Positions 24,694-33,348 of a DNA stretch of 64,000 nucleotides are shown in pieces. Source of the stretch: Enterocloster clostridioformis (GTDB taxonomy: Bacteria > Bacillota > Clostridia > Lachnospirales > Lachnospiraceae); NCBI RefSeq assembly GCF_020297485.1, contig NZ_JAIWZC010000001.1, forward strand, positions 4,526,001 to 4,590,000, read 5' to 3'. The stretch's first letter is position 1. Each line of letters starts with the position of its first letter. Below the pieces are notes generated by a model. It made no database searches. It was not told the DNA's origin and saw only the letters and a program-made list of their open reading frames with translations. The translations under genes were made by a program, and so were the position numbers.

Positions 24694-24728
24694 TTGAGCG
24701 TAAGCTCTGATGTTTCATAACTTATTAT

Positions 24729-24804
24729 GGTGGGTGTGGCGAAGTTGGTTATCGCGCCAGATTGTGGCTCTGGAGGCCGAGGGTTCGAATCCCTCTACTC
24801 ACCC
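24729..24804 (+). tRNA. tRNA-His (GTG)
   Basis: The acceptor begins GGTGGGTG, with an extra 5' G as expected for tRNA-His, pairing with the CTACTCACC 3' arm. The anticodon stem CCAGA/TCTGG encloses TTGTGGC, giving GTG. The T-loop is GGTTCGAATCC. Confidence 0.95.
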
Positions 24805-24808
24805 TTTT

Positions 24809-24840
24809 CCCCTTTCCAAGTGTGGAAAGGGGATTTTTTT
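24809..24840 (+). terminator. Rho-independent terminator after tRNA-His
   Basis: CCCCTTTCC (24809-24817) pairs with GGAAAGGGG (24824-24832) across AAGTGT, followed by seven T. Confidence 0.92.
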
Positions 24841-25067
24841 CTTGTTTTAGATACCGGTATATAATACCGTATAGCTAATGCATGCTTTGATACGAACAGC
24901 GCTGTTTGGGCTGGACGCCCTGTGGCGGCCCTTTCCAATTTCGGAGGCAATGGCGGCAATGCCGGCGTGGGTGTGGTGGAAGCATATCCGCAGGCAGATG
25001 TAAATCAGGAAAATAGGAATCCCCAATCAGCCAAATCAGGAATTCTGCAAAAGTGGGTTTCAAAAAC
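24841..25067. other. Gene-free stretch between tRNA units with palindromes and a possible gene remnant
   Basis: No supported gene. It holds a dyad GGTAT-ATA-ATACC near 24856 and a perfect 12-base palindrome AACAGCGCTGTT near 24895. One plus frame is open without a start from about 24888 to 25095 and is Gly/Asn-rich (SNFGGNGGNAGVGVVE), which may be a decayed gene end. Confidence 0.3.
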
Positions 25068-25096
25068 TTGCAAACCGGTAAATTCTATGGTATTAT
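25068..25096 (+). promoter_or_regulatory. Promoter of tRNA-Gln
   Basis: TTGCAA (25068-25073), 17 bases, TATTAT (25091-25096), 32 bases before the tRNA. Confidence 0.8.
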
Positions 25097-25128
25097 AATT
25101 TGGCATGCCGGATCACTATACGGCTTGT

Positions 25129-25200
25129 TGGGCCGTCGCCAAGCGGTAAGGCACAGGACTTTGACTCCTGCACTCGAGGGTTCGAATCCCGCCGGCCCAG
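25129..25200 (+). tRNA. tRNA-Gln (TTG)
   Basis: The acceptor TGGGCCG pairs with CGGCCCA, discriminator G. The anticodon stem CAGGA/TCCTG encloses CTTTGAC, giving TTG. Confidence 0.95.
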
Positions 25201-25216
25201 TACGATGGGGGAAAGT

Positions 25217-25259
25217 CCGCAGGGACGCCAGTTTAAAGGCGTTTCTGCGGGCTTTTCTT
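25217..25259 (+). terminator. Rho-independent terminator after tRNA-Gln
   Basis: CCGCAGGGACGCC (25217-25229) pairs with GGCGTTTCTGCGG (25238-25250) over 13 positions including G-T pairs, then GCTTTTCTT. Confidence 0.8.
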
Positions 25260-25330
25260 CTATAATAATGTTGCTGTACATGATAATATAATCCACATGG
25301 AGGCCGGAGGCTGTGGGAGGAGGAAAGAAG

Positions 25331-26398
25331 ATGGAGAGAAAGAGAATCAGGGATTTTGGTATTGTGCCGGGCGTTATGAAAACCGGGCCTAAAAATAAGA
25401 TTACAGACGTGCCGGGCGTGCTGGTAGGCCATAAGACAGTGAGAAGTGGAGACAGCAGGACCGGCGTAACGGTGATTGTACCGGGACCGGGAAATGTATT
25501 TGACCGCAAGTTCGTAGCTGCGGGATACGTGCACAATGGATTCGGCAAGACCTGCGGCCTGGTCCAGGTGGAGGAGCTGGGAACCCTGGAGACTCCCATT
25601 GCCCTGACCAATACCCTGAACGTAGGTCTGGCAGCCGACGCCCTGGTGGAGTATACTATCAGGCAGTGCGCAAAGGAGCAGGTGGAGGTCACGTCCGTAA
25701 GCCCGGTGGTGGGTGAGTGCAATGACTGTAAGATTAACCGGATTCAGCACAGGGCTGTGTCCATGGAGGATGTGATGGAAGCATTTTCACGGGCAGATGA
25801 GGATTTTGAGGAGGGTGATGTGGGCGCAGGCACGGGAACCGTGTGTTATGGCCTGAAGGGAGGGATCGGATCCGCCTCCAGAATCATGAGAATCGGCGGT
25901 AAAAAATTCACGCTGGGGGTTCTGGTGCAGTCCAATTTCGGGGCAACAGAGGATCTGGTCATAAACGGCATACGGGCCGGTGAGCGGATTCTGGAGGAAA
26001 AGGAAAGGCGCAGGAAGATGGCCGCCGCGGAACAGGACCAGGGGTCCATTATGACCATCGTCGCCACGGACCTGCCTGTCAGCGACCGTCAGTTAAAGCG
26101 CATCATCCGCAGGGCGGGTGTGGGCATTGCCAGGACAGGCGCCTACACCGGCCACGGCAGCGGCGAAGTGATGATTGGATTCACCACCGCGGGCCGTCTG
26201 CAGGGAAAGGATAGTCCGGAAATCATGACAAGCACATGTATCAGGGAGGACCTGATTAACGTGGCCTTCAAGGCAGCCGCGGAAGCTGTTCATGAAGCCA
26301 TCCTGAATTCCATGACAGCAGCCGGACGCACCGGGGGACTGGCAGGGGAGGTGTATTACAGCCTGTCGGAGTTCCTTCCGCAGATTCTTAAACATTAA
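25331..26398 (+). CDS. S58/P1 family aminopeptidase (DmpA-like)
   Basis: This 355-residue N-terminal nucleophile hydrolase resembles DmpA/BapA. These enzymes self-cleave before a serine and then act as L-aminopeptidase, D-amidase/esterase or beta-aminopeptidase. The autocleavage site is QGSIMTIVATDLPVS, with Ser as the new N-terminal nucleophile of the small subunit; the early ITDVPGVLVGHKT and TNTLNVGLAADAL are family motifs. The start at 25331 follows GGGAGGAGGAAAG. Its stop overlaps the convergent regulator stop by four bases. D-peptide ability suits the neighbouring D-aminopeptidase operon. Confidence 0.88.
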   Translation: MERKRIRDFGIVPGVMKTGPKNKITDVPGVLVGHKTVRSGDSRTGVTVIVPGPGNVFDRKFVAAGYVHNGFGKTCGLVQVEELGTLETPIALTNTLNVGLAADALVEYTIRQCAKEQVEVTSVSPVVGECNDCKINRIQHRAVSMEDVMEAFSRADEDFEEGDVGAGTGTVCYGLKGGIGSASRIMRIGGKKFTLGVLVQSNFGATEDLVINGIRAGERILEEKERRRKMAAAEQDQGSIMTIVATDLPVSDRQLKRIIRRAGVGIARTGAYTGHGSGEVMIGFTTAGRLQGKDSPEIMTSTCIREDLINVAFKAAAEAVHEAILNSMTAAGRTGGLAGEVYYSLSEFLPQILKH

Positions 26399-28506
26399 TG
26401 ACGAAGGGACATAAGTCCCAGCTCTGTTATCTCGCAGCCTCCCCTGGTGCGGTTGATGCGGATAAGCCCTTCTTCTGATAATTCTTTCAGCAGCCCCCGC
26501 AGGCGGCCGTCGCTTACTTCCACGCCGGCCTCTGCCAGGGTATTTTTTATGGCTCCACGGCCGATGCGGGGGGAGGCGGCTATGGCAGCCAGCACCCTGA
26601 GGCGGACCGGGCTGTGGTCCTGGCCGGATTTTCGCATCTGGTTCCTGATATAGGAGGGAAGCTGTGCCAGTATCAGGGGATGGGCAGCATAGTGGGAGAA
26701 GAAATAACGGGTCAGGTTATAAAGCTCCTGGACATTGCCCGGATAATCGTAGTCTATCAGGAAGTCAAAGAGACTGGAGGACAGGATGTCCCTGGCCATC
26801 AGGCTTTTGTTGTGGAACAGCTCGCGGAAGAACTGGTCCATAAGCAGAGGGATGTCCTCCCTGCGTTTCCTGAGCGGCAGGGTGTCGATGGAAGCCGCAT
26901 TCAGCAGGAAGAACAGTTCTTCGCGGAACGTGCCCTGCTGTACCAGCTCGTACAGGTCCTGTCCGGCTGTGGCGATGATGCGTACATCAAAGGGGGAGAA
27001 GCGGGTTCCGAAGACATTTCCGGTCCGGTTGTCCTGAAGAATGTGAATCAGGAGCCCCTGAATCTCGGGAGACAGGTATTCGGCGCTGTTAATGAGCAGG
27101 GTTCCGTGGTTGGCTTCTTTAAACAGTTCCAGCATCTGGGAGAGCGGATCAGAGACAATCAGGGCTGCTCCTGACAGACCGGAGGTACCGCCCGGATCTG
27201 ATAAAACGTCTGGTCCGGAAGCTCTGTTTGGTCCGGAACCACCGCCCGGTCCGGAAGTCCCGTTTATCCCTGCGGCCACATTAAGCCCCATGGGCATATT
27301 CAGGCAGACAAAGGGATGCTGCCTCCTGGAGGAGGTCTTGTGTATGGCCCTGGCCAGGAGTTTTTTCTGGGTTCCGCTCTCGCCCTGAATCAGCACGGGG
27401 AAGTCATAGAGGGAGAGCCTTCTGGCATATTCCAGGATGTTCTTCATAGACTCCGAGGCAGTGGTAAAGTTTGTGAACATGCTGTCCGCATATCTGGAAT
27501 CAGAGAATACGGGATCCGGGATGGCAGGATAATCCCCGGTCCCGTCAGCCAGCACAGGACACGGCGCGCTGGTGAGCAGGTACAGGGGCTCGTGGTTGGG
27601 CAGCAGCAGTTCAAGGGAGCTGAGCAGGAGAGGCTTTCCGCTGCGGTTCATTACCTTGTAATCCGCGCTGTGACAGAAATCCATATCCTTACAGGGATGG
27701 GGCAGGAACCGTGACAGATTCCGGCCCGTGGTGCCTGTCTCCGGCAGCTCCAGGTCCATGGAGAATCTGCGGTTGACCATGTTGATTTCCCCGCGGACAG
27801 ACAGAAGGCACAGACCTATGGGAAGATTGCTGATAACGGTCTGGAGAAGCTGGCGGGAATAGATGTAATCCTGGTAATAGGCGCTGGTCAGCTTGGCAAT
27901 CTGCATGATGCTGTTCACATAGGCCTTGGTAATCTGGTTGGACAGGCTGGCGGGAAGATGGAAATACTCGCAAAGCTCATTGACCGTGGAGATGTCGATG
28001 ATGCGGTTGCCAATATCAATGACATTGGTGATATGGCTGGGAACCAGCTGGGGCTCTCCTACGGTGATGGCATAGTGGATGGACTCGTCAGCCTGGATGC
28101 ATCCCGGATAAAAGGGCTCAAACCGGTACTGCACCACTCCTGCCTCCTTCAGCTGTTCCATGATGGTGACAATGGAGTCATAGGTGTCATTAACGATGTA
28201 GACACGCTCGCCGGGCGGTATGCGGATGATTTGGTCCAGACAGGCATGGTTGAAGGTCCTGGTACAGATAATCTCCATGATCTCCTTTGGGATGGGGATA
28301 GGAAATTCAGACTGGACCAGGGGGCTGGAAAAAAGGATGCACTGGTAGCCCTTGATTTGATCCGGGCGCTGAACCTGCTCCAGACCAATTGTATCAAAGG
28401 CAATATAGGCTCCCAATATCTTGTGGAGATAACTCTGGAATTCAAGGCGTATGCTGGAATTGATGCTGACAATGAGCACATGGTATTTTGGCTGGCTTCT
28501 GTCCAT
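26395..28506 (-). CDS. Unusual AAA+ (sigma-54-activator-like) regulator with hexapeptide-repeat insert
   Basis: This 703-residue protein diverges from the second importer operon and probably controls it. The N-terminal about 200 residues form a sensor of uncertain family, followed by a PAS-like segment (QTVISNLPIGLCLLS). An AAA+ domain begins at a Walker A changed to GESGTQKK. Where GAFTGA should lie, the chain has a Gly/Ser/Pro-rich insert built of hexapeptides (TSGPGG, GSGPNR, ASGPDV, LSDPGG, TSGLSG). Walker B reads TLLINSAEYL without the usual Asp-Glu. The C-terminus is a winged helix (RIGRGAIKNTLAEAGVEVS), not a Fis domain. ATP hydrolysis and sigma-54 contact are therefore doubtful. RBS AGGAGG lies about 6 bases before the ATG. 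Confidence 0.78.
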   Translation of the reverse strand: MDRSQPKYHVLIVSINSSIRLEFQSYLHKILGAYIAFDTIGLEQVQRPDQIKGYQCILFSSPLVQSEFPIPIPKEIMEIICTRTFNHACLDQIIRIPPGERVYIVNDTYDSIVTIMEQLKEAGVVQYRFEPFYPGCIQADESIHYAITVGEPQLVPSHITNVIDIGNRIIDISTVNELCEYFHLPASLSNQITKAYVNSIMQIAKLTSAYYQDYIYSRQLLQTVISNLPIGLCLLSVRGEINMVNRRFSMDLELPETGTTGRNLSRFLPHPCKDMDFCHSADYKVMNRSGKPLLLSSLELLLPNHEPLYLLTSAPCPVLADGTGDYPAIPDPVFSDSRYADSMFTNFTTASESMKNILEYARRLSLYDFPVLIQGESGTQKKLLARAIHKTSSRRQHPFVCLNMPMGLNVAAGINGTSGPGGGSGPNRASGPDVLSDPGGTSGLSGAALIVSDPLSQMLELFKEANHGTLLINSAEYLSPEIQGLLIHILQDNRTGNVFGTRFSPFDVRIIATAGQDLYELVQQGTFREELFFLLNAASIDTLPLRKRREDIPLLMDQFFRELFHNKSLMARDILSSSLFDFLIDYDYPGNVQELYNLTRYFFSHYAAHPLILAQLPSYIRNQMRKSGQDHSPVRLRVLAAIAASPRIGRGAIKNTLAEAGVEVSDGRLRGLLKELSEEGLIRINRTRGGCEITELGLMSLRH

Positions 28507-28526
28507 GGGCCGTCCTCCTGAGTAAT

Positions 28527-28570
28527 ATTAGGTTGATTATATCAAAAATATTAGGATATAACAACCTAAT
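28527..28570. promoter_or_regulatory. ATTAGG repeat cluster between divergent regulator and importer, candidate operators
   Basis: ATTAGGTTG (28527-28535) is an exact inverted match of CAACCTAAT (28562-28570), and a third ATTAGG sits between at 28550-28555. The cluster lies about 20-60 bases upstream of the regulator start, where autoregulation would act. Confidence 0.5.
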
Positions 28571-28623
28571 GGCTTTAAATTTTAAATTGTAACGAATGCT
28601 TTACGGAAAAAAGAATGATTTAT

Positions 28624-28653
28624 TTGACAAGGCAGCACAGAAACGTGTAAAAT
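28624..28653 (+). promoter_or_regulatory. Sigma-A promoter of the second dipeptide importer operon
   Basis: TTGACA (28624-28629), 18 bases, TAAAAT (28648-28653). No sigma-54 promoter is seen here, which agrees with the regulator lacking GAFTGA. Confidence 0.75.
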
Positions 28654-28657
28654 TATT

Positions 28658-28675
28658 GTAAGCAAGGATGCTTAC
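28658..28675 (+). promoter_or_regulatory. Inverted repeat at the transcript start, operator or 5' hairpin
   Basis: GTAAGC (28658-28663) and GCTTAC (28670-28675) flank AAGGAT, immediately after the -10. A T7 run near 28710 follows a weak GC segment, so a leader attenuator is possible but not clear. Confidence 0.45.
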
Positions 28676-28741
28676 AAAATGAGCGTGAGAGCTGTAGGTT
28701 TCCGGGCTTTTTTTGTATCATCACAAAAAGGAGGATATTCT

Positions 28742-30427
28742 ATGAAGAAAAGCGGAAAGAAGCTGTGCGCCCTGGCACTGTCTGCTGCCATGCTGGGATT
28801 GACGGCATGTGGTTCACCATCAGGCACCAAAGATACGACCACGGTAGCTGCAGGCGGGGCGGCAGCTGCGGAAGAAACGACAGCAGCGGCAGCTGTTGCG
28901 GAGGGAGAGTCTGTTTCCCAGGACACGGATATTATAGGAGCAGTCAATGTGGACTTCACCACACTGGACCCCCTGGATACCAGCGACACCCTCTCAGGAG
29001 GCGTTCAGCGTCTTATCATGGACGGATTGTTTGGGTTTGACGACGAAATGAAAATCATTCCCATGCTGGCAACTGAGTATACGGCCAATGACAGCGCCAC
29101 GGAGTTCACCATCAAGCTGAGAGAGGGCATCACGTTCTCTGACGGAACCCCATGGAACGCAGAGGCTGCCAGGGCCAACTTTGACCGTTGGGCAGATAAG
29201 TCCCTGGGACTTAAGAGAACCACATTGTTATGCAATATACTGGATACCACTACGGTTCAGGATGACTATACCATCGTAGTAAAGCTGTCCTCCCCCTTTG
29301 GCGCGTTCATCGAGACACTGGCCCATCCGGCCTGCGTGGTCATGAGCCCCAAGGTAATCGAGCAGGGATCACAGGCGTGCGCAGAGGCCCCCATCGGTAC
29401 GGGACAGTATACATTTAAAGAGTGGATTCAGGGCGACCACCTTACGGTTGAACTGAACAAGGACTGGTGGGGCTATGACGCGGATATCTGCGGCGGCACG
29501 CCTCTGGCTGACAAGGACGCCGGCTTCAAGAGCATCACCTTAAAGCCTGTACCTGAGTCCGCCACCAGGGTTGCCATGATTCAGTCCGGCGATGCCCAGC
29601 TTATCTGGCCGGTACCGGATGAAAACCTGGCAGGACTTAAATCTGATCCTAACGTAATCGTGGGACAGGACCAGGGCCTGGTAGTCCGTTACCTGATGAT
29701 GAACAACCAGAAGAAACCGTTCAATGACAAGAAAGTCCGTCAGGCCATCAACTATGCCATCAATAAGGACGCCTATGTGGCGGTTGTAAAGAATGGCAAC
29801 TCCCAGCCCGGAACCTCTGTCATTGCTCCCAAGCTTCAGTACTACAAGGGAAATGATCCTTATCCATACGACATCGAGAAGGCAAAATCACTGCTTGCAG
29901 AGGCGGGTTATCCGGATGGCTTTAAGACAACCCTGATATTTGCCAACACTTCCGCAAACATGAAGCAGGGCGAGTTCTTAAAGCAGCAGCTTGCCGAGGT
30001 GGGTATCGATGTTGAGCTTATCAGCCTGGAGAGCGCAATCGTGAACGAGAAGATCCAGGATACGGACGCTCCCGGCGCAGAGGCAGAAGTTGATATGTAT
30101 ATCATCGGCTGGTCATCCTCTACCGGCGACGCGGACTGGGGTATCCGTCCACTGCTGGCAAAAGAGTCTGAGCCTCCTATGAGCTACAATATCTGCTATT
30201 TCGAGAACGATGAATTAGACGGATATCTGAAGGACGGCCTGAACACGGCTGACCGTGATAAGAGAGCAGAAGCATATGCCAAGGCTCAGGACCTGATTTG
30301 GGAAGAAAGTCCCCTGGTATGTCTGGCAACTGACTTCAACTCCTGGGCAACTTCCAATAAGATGGTAAATGTAAAGATGTTCCCAGATAACTGCCTTAAT
30401 ATCAGAAATGGTAAGATGACGAAATAA
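28742..30427 (+). CDS. Peptide ABC transporter substrate-binding lipoprotein (SBP family 5)
   Basis: This 561-residue lipoprotein has lipobox LTAC (Cys23), then an Ala/Thr-rich linker and an SBP family 5 domain (VDFTTLDPLDTSDTLSGG, LREGITFSDGTPWNAEAARANF). The start follows AAAAAGGAGG. It is first in the second importer operon, with a terminator-like hairpin right after it. That order gives more binding protein than permease. It resembles glutathione/dipeptide binding proteins; the ligand is not readable from sequence. Confidence 0.93.
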   Translation: MKKSGKKLCALALSAAMLGLTACGSPSGTKDTTTVAAGGAAAAEETTAAAAVAEGESVSQDTDIIGAVNVDFTTLDPLDTSDTLSGGVQRLIMDGLFGFDDEMKIIPMLATEYTANDSATEFTIKLREGITFSDGTPWNAEAARANFDRWADKSLGLKRTTLLCNILDTTTVQDDYTIVVKLSSPFGAFIETLAHPACVVMSPKVIEQGSQACAEAPIGTGQYTFKEWIQGDHLTVELNKDWWGYDADICGGTPLADKDAGFKSITLKPVPESATRVAMIQSGDAQLIWPVPDENLAGLKSDPNVIVGQDQGLVVRYLMMNNQKKPFNDKKVRQAINYAINKDAYVAVVKNGNSQPGTSVIAPKLQYYKGNDPYPYDIEKAKSLLAEAGYPDGFKTTLIFANTSANMKQGEFLKQQLAEVGIDVELISLESAIVNEKIQDTDAPGAEAEVDMYIIGWSSSTGDADWGIRPLLAKESEPPMSYNICYFENDELDGYLKDGLNTADRDKRAEAYAKAQDLIWEESPLVCLATDFNSWATSNKMVNVKMFPDNCLNIRNGKMTK

Positions 30428-30431
30428 AAGG

Positions 30432-30476
30432 CTTAAGGGTCTGGCGGAGGGGGATTCTCTGCCAGACCTTTTTAAG
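30432..30476 (+). terminator. Partial terminator between binding protein and permease genes
   Basis: GGTCTGGC (30438-30445) pairs with GCCAGACC (30461-30468), extended by CTTAA/TTAAG, then TTTTTAAG. Since dppB follows without a clear new promoter, it probably lowers downstream expression. Confidence 0.75.
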
Positions 30477-30526
30477 ATAAAATACAGGGTGTATACCCAA
30501 TAATGATTTGAGAGGTGAGAGTCTAT

Positions 30527-31447
30527 ATGCTGAGATACATATGTAAAAGAGTTGTTGGAGTTATACCAACCCTGATTATCGTAGTTACGTTTGTATTCTT
30601 CTTTGTGCGCCTGATTCCCGGAGATCCGGCCAGGCAGGTGGCAGGGCCGCAGGCAACCAAAGAGGATGTGGAACTGGTAAGGGAACAGCTTGGCCTTAAC
30701 AAGCCTCTTCCCCAGCAGTATGTCAGCTACGTGACAGGACTTGTGAGGGGGGATTTGGGCACATCGCTGAGAACCAAGCGCCCGGTGCTGACTGAGGTTC
30801 AGGGGCGGTACATGAATACGGTGCAGCTTACCCTTTTAAGTCTGACCTGGAGCGTGATTGCAGGGGTTCTTATCGGCGTCTGGTCAGGAAGAAACAGGAG
30901 CAAGTGGCAGGACTACACAGGAATGACGGTGGCTGTCTCAGGTATATCCATGCCCTCCTTCTGGATTGGGTTCATGCTTATCATGGTCTTCGCGGTCAAG
31001 TACAGGCTGCTGCCCACCACGGGGGCCGGCTCCTTTAAGAATCTGATTCTGCCGTCTATCACGCTGGGGGTCAGCATTGCGGCTATTATCGCCCGCTTTA
31101 CCCGTTCCTCGGTCATCGAGGTAATGAAGGAGGATTACGTGCGTACGGCCAGGGCCAAGGGCCTGCGGGAAAAGACTGTTATCTGGAAACATGTGTTCCG
31201 TAACTGTATGATATCCGTTGTGACGGTTGTGGGACTTCAGTTCGGTTTTCTTCTGGGCGGTTCCGTTGTGACGGAAACTGTGTTCGCGTTTCCGGGACTT
31301 GGTTCCCTTTTGATTGAATCCGTGAACTACAGGGATTATCCTGCAATCCAGTCGCTGATTCTTATATTTTCCCTGCATTTCGTACTGATTAACCTGGTGG
31401 TGGATGTACTGTACGCAGTGCTGAATCCTGAAATTCAATTGAGCTAG
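30527..31447 (+). CDS. dppB: Dipeptide ABC transporter permease (DppB type), second set
   Basis: This 306-residue permease has the start MLRYICKRVVGVIPTLIIV, the motif RLIPGDPARQVAG, and the coupling region YVRTARAKGLREKTVIWKH. It has six membrane helices. The ATG at 30527 with AGAGGTGA 8 bases upstream is preferred to a GTG at 30515. It is followed 16 bases later by its DppC partner. Confidence 0.93.
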   Translation: MLRYICKRVVGVIPTLIIVVTFVFFFVRLIPGDPARQVAGPQATKEDVELVREQLGLNKPLPQQYVSYVTGLVRGDLGTSLRTKRPVLTEVQGRYMNTVQLTLLSLTWSVIAGVLIGVWSGRNRSKWQDYTGMTVAVSGISMPSFWIGFMLIMVFAVKYRLLPTTGAGSFKNLILPSITLGVSIAAIIARFTRSSVIEVMKEDYVRTARAKGLREKTVIWKHVFRNCMISVVTVVGLQFGFLLGGSVVTETVFAFPGLGSLLIESVNYRDYPAIQSLILIFSLHFVLINLVVDVLYAVLNPEIQLS

Positions 31448-31463
31448 AAGGGGGCGACAAAAG

Positions 31464-32342
31464 ATGGCTAAGAATAAAGTGTTAACTGAAAGGACGGACA
31501 TCAATACCCCGTTTTCAGAGTTTGTAAGAAAGTTCAAAAAACAGAAGACAGCCATGGCTGCCATGGTATTTCTGATATTCCTTGTAGTGCTGGCGTTTAT
31601 CAGCTATAAGATTGCCCCTTATGGAATCAATGAATATGATTACTCTGCCATTATGCAGCCGCCTACGGCCGCCCATCTCTTTGGCACCGATGAATTCGGC
31701 AGGGATTTGTTTTCCAGGGTAATCTGCGGAACCAGGATATCCCTCAGCGTGGGACTGTTTGCCGTGACCGTGGGAATGATTGCGGGAACCATTATGGGAC
31801 TTCTGGCCGGATATTACGGCGGCATCATTGATTCCATCATCATGCGCATCTGCGATGTGCTGCTGGCCTTCCCGGGCCTTATCCTGGCAATTGCCATTGT
31901 GGCCATCCTGGGAAGCGGACTTTATAATGTGGTAATCGCGGTTGCGGTGTTCAACATCCCCAAGTTTGCCCGTCTGGTGAGGGGCAATACACTGGAGACA
32001 AAGAACAGCGTGTTTGTCCAGGCTGCCCGCAACATCGGAGCAGGCGACATGCGCATCCTGTTCAAACATATCCTGCCCAGCGCCATTCCCAATATCATCG
32101 TACAGTACACCATGTCCATCGGAACCTCCATTATCACTGCTTCCAGCCTCAGTTTCCTGGGCATGGGCGCCCAGCCTCCCACGCCTGAGTGGGGACTGCT
32201 TCTGAGCAACGGACGTAACTACATGCTGACAAGCTGGCATATCACCCTGTTTCCGGGTCTTGCAATCTTCTTCACCGTGCTCTGCTTCAACCTGCTGGGC
32301 GACGGCCTGAGAGACGCGCTGGATCCAAAACTGACTGATTAG
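31464..32342 (+). CDS. dppC: Dipeptide ABC transporter permease (DppC type), second set
   Basis: This 292-residue permease has the OppC N-terminal anchor FVRKFKKQKTAMAAMVFLIF, HLFGTDEFGRDLFSRV and coupling loop SVFVQAARNIGAGDMRILFK, ending DGLRDALDPKLTD. It forms the channel with the adjacent DppB. The dppD gene begins 10 bases after its stop. Confidence 0.93.
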   Translation: MAKNKVLTERTDINTPFSEFVRKFKKQKTAMAAMVFLIFLVVLAFISYKIAPYGINEYDYSAIMQPPTAAHLFGTDEFGRDLFSRVICGTRISLSVGLFAVTVGMIAGTIMGLLAGYYGGIIDSIIMRICDVLLAFPGLILAIAIVAILGSGLYNVVIAVAVFNIPKFARLVRGNTLETKNSVFVQAARNIGAGDMRILFKHILPSAIPNIIVQYTMSIGTSIITASSLSFLGMGAQPPTPEWGLLLSNGRNYMLTSWHITLFPGLAIFFTVLCFNLLGDGLRDALDPKLTD

Positions 32343-32352
32343 GAGTGGACTT

Positions 32353-33348
32353 ATGGAGAATACGAATAATAATATTTTAGAGATTAAGAATCTGCACACC
32401 TACTTCTACACGGACAGCGGTGTGATTAAATCAGTGGATGGCGTGGATATTGAACTGAGAGAGGGAAGCACCCTTGGAATCGTGGGAGAGTCAGGCAGCG
32501 GCAAGAGCGTGACCGCCCTGTCCGTCATGGGACTTCTGATGGGAACCACGGGAAAGGTGGCCGAAGGGGAGATTCTGTTTGAGGGCCGCGATTTGACAAA
32601 GCTGGACGACGAGGAGCGCAGGAAGATGCGCGGGGAAAAGATTTCCATGATTTTCCAGGAGCCTATGACCAGCCTGAACCCTGTTATGAAGATTGGGGAC
32701 CAGATTACGGAATGTATCCTGATGCACAACAACATAAGCAGGCAGGAGGCCTGGGACAAGGCTGTGGAGATGCTGAAGCTGACGGGCGTTCCCAGGGTGG
32801 AGCGCATGATGAAGGAATATCCCTTCCAGCTTTCCGGAGGACAGCGCCAGAGAGTCATGATAGCCATGGCCCTGGTGTGCAAACCGAAGATCCTCATAGC
32901 GGACGAGCCTACCACGGCACTGGACGTTACCATCCAGGCCCAGATTCTGGATCTGATGGAGAACCTGAAGCAGAAAACAGGAACCTCCATCCTGTTCATC
33001 ACCCATGACCTTGGTGTGGTGGCGGAGGTTTGCGACGACGTGGTGGTCATGTACAGCGGCCGGGTGGTGGAGAAGGGGGATGTGAGGTCCATTTTCGCCA
33101 ATCCGTCCCATCCGTATACCAGGGGCCTTCTGGCATCCATTCCCAAGCTGGGAGAGTATGCGGAGGAACTGGAATCCATACCGGGCAATGTCCCGAATCC
33201 AAAATACATGCCTCAGGGATGTAAATTCGCTCCCAGATGCTCCTGCGCCTTTGATAAGTGCAGGGAGGAAGAACCCGGCTTCTACGATGTGGGAGGAGGC
33301 CATATGAGCCGCTGCTGGCTCTGTGAAAAGAAAGGCGGTGACGCGTGA
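32353..33348 (+). CDS. dppD: Dipeptide ABC transporter ATP-binding protein (DppD type), second set
   Basis: This 331-residue ATPase has Walker A GESGSGKS, signature LSGGQRQRV, Walker B ILIADEPTTALD and His in FITHDLG. The C-terminal Cys-rich region (GCKFAPRCSCAFDKC, then CW) is kept. Its stop overlaps the dppF start as GTGATG. AGGAGT precedes the ATG. Confidence 0.93.
   Translation: MENTNNNILEIKNLHTYFYTDSGVIKSVDGVDIELREGSTLGIVGESGSGKSVTALSVMGLLMGTTGKVAEGEILFEGRDLTKLDDEERRKMRGEKISMIFQEPMTSLNPVMKIGDQITECILMHNNISRQEAWDKAVEMLKLTGVPRVERMMKEYPFQLSGGQRQRVMIAMALVCKPKILIADEPTTALDVTIQAQILDLMENLKQKTGTSILFITHDLGVVAEVCDDVVVMYSGRVVEKGDVRSIFANPSHPYTRGLLASIPKLGEYAEELESIPGNVPNPKYMPQGCKFAPRCSCAFDKCREEEPGFYDVGGGHMSRCWLCEKKGGDA

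Noticed and set aside
28624..28741. A sigma-54 promoter for the second importer
   Set aside because: No GG-N10-GC with flanking consensus is present; a sigma-A TTGACA-18-TAAAAT is, and the local regulator lacks GAFTGA.
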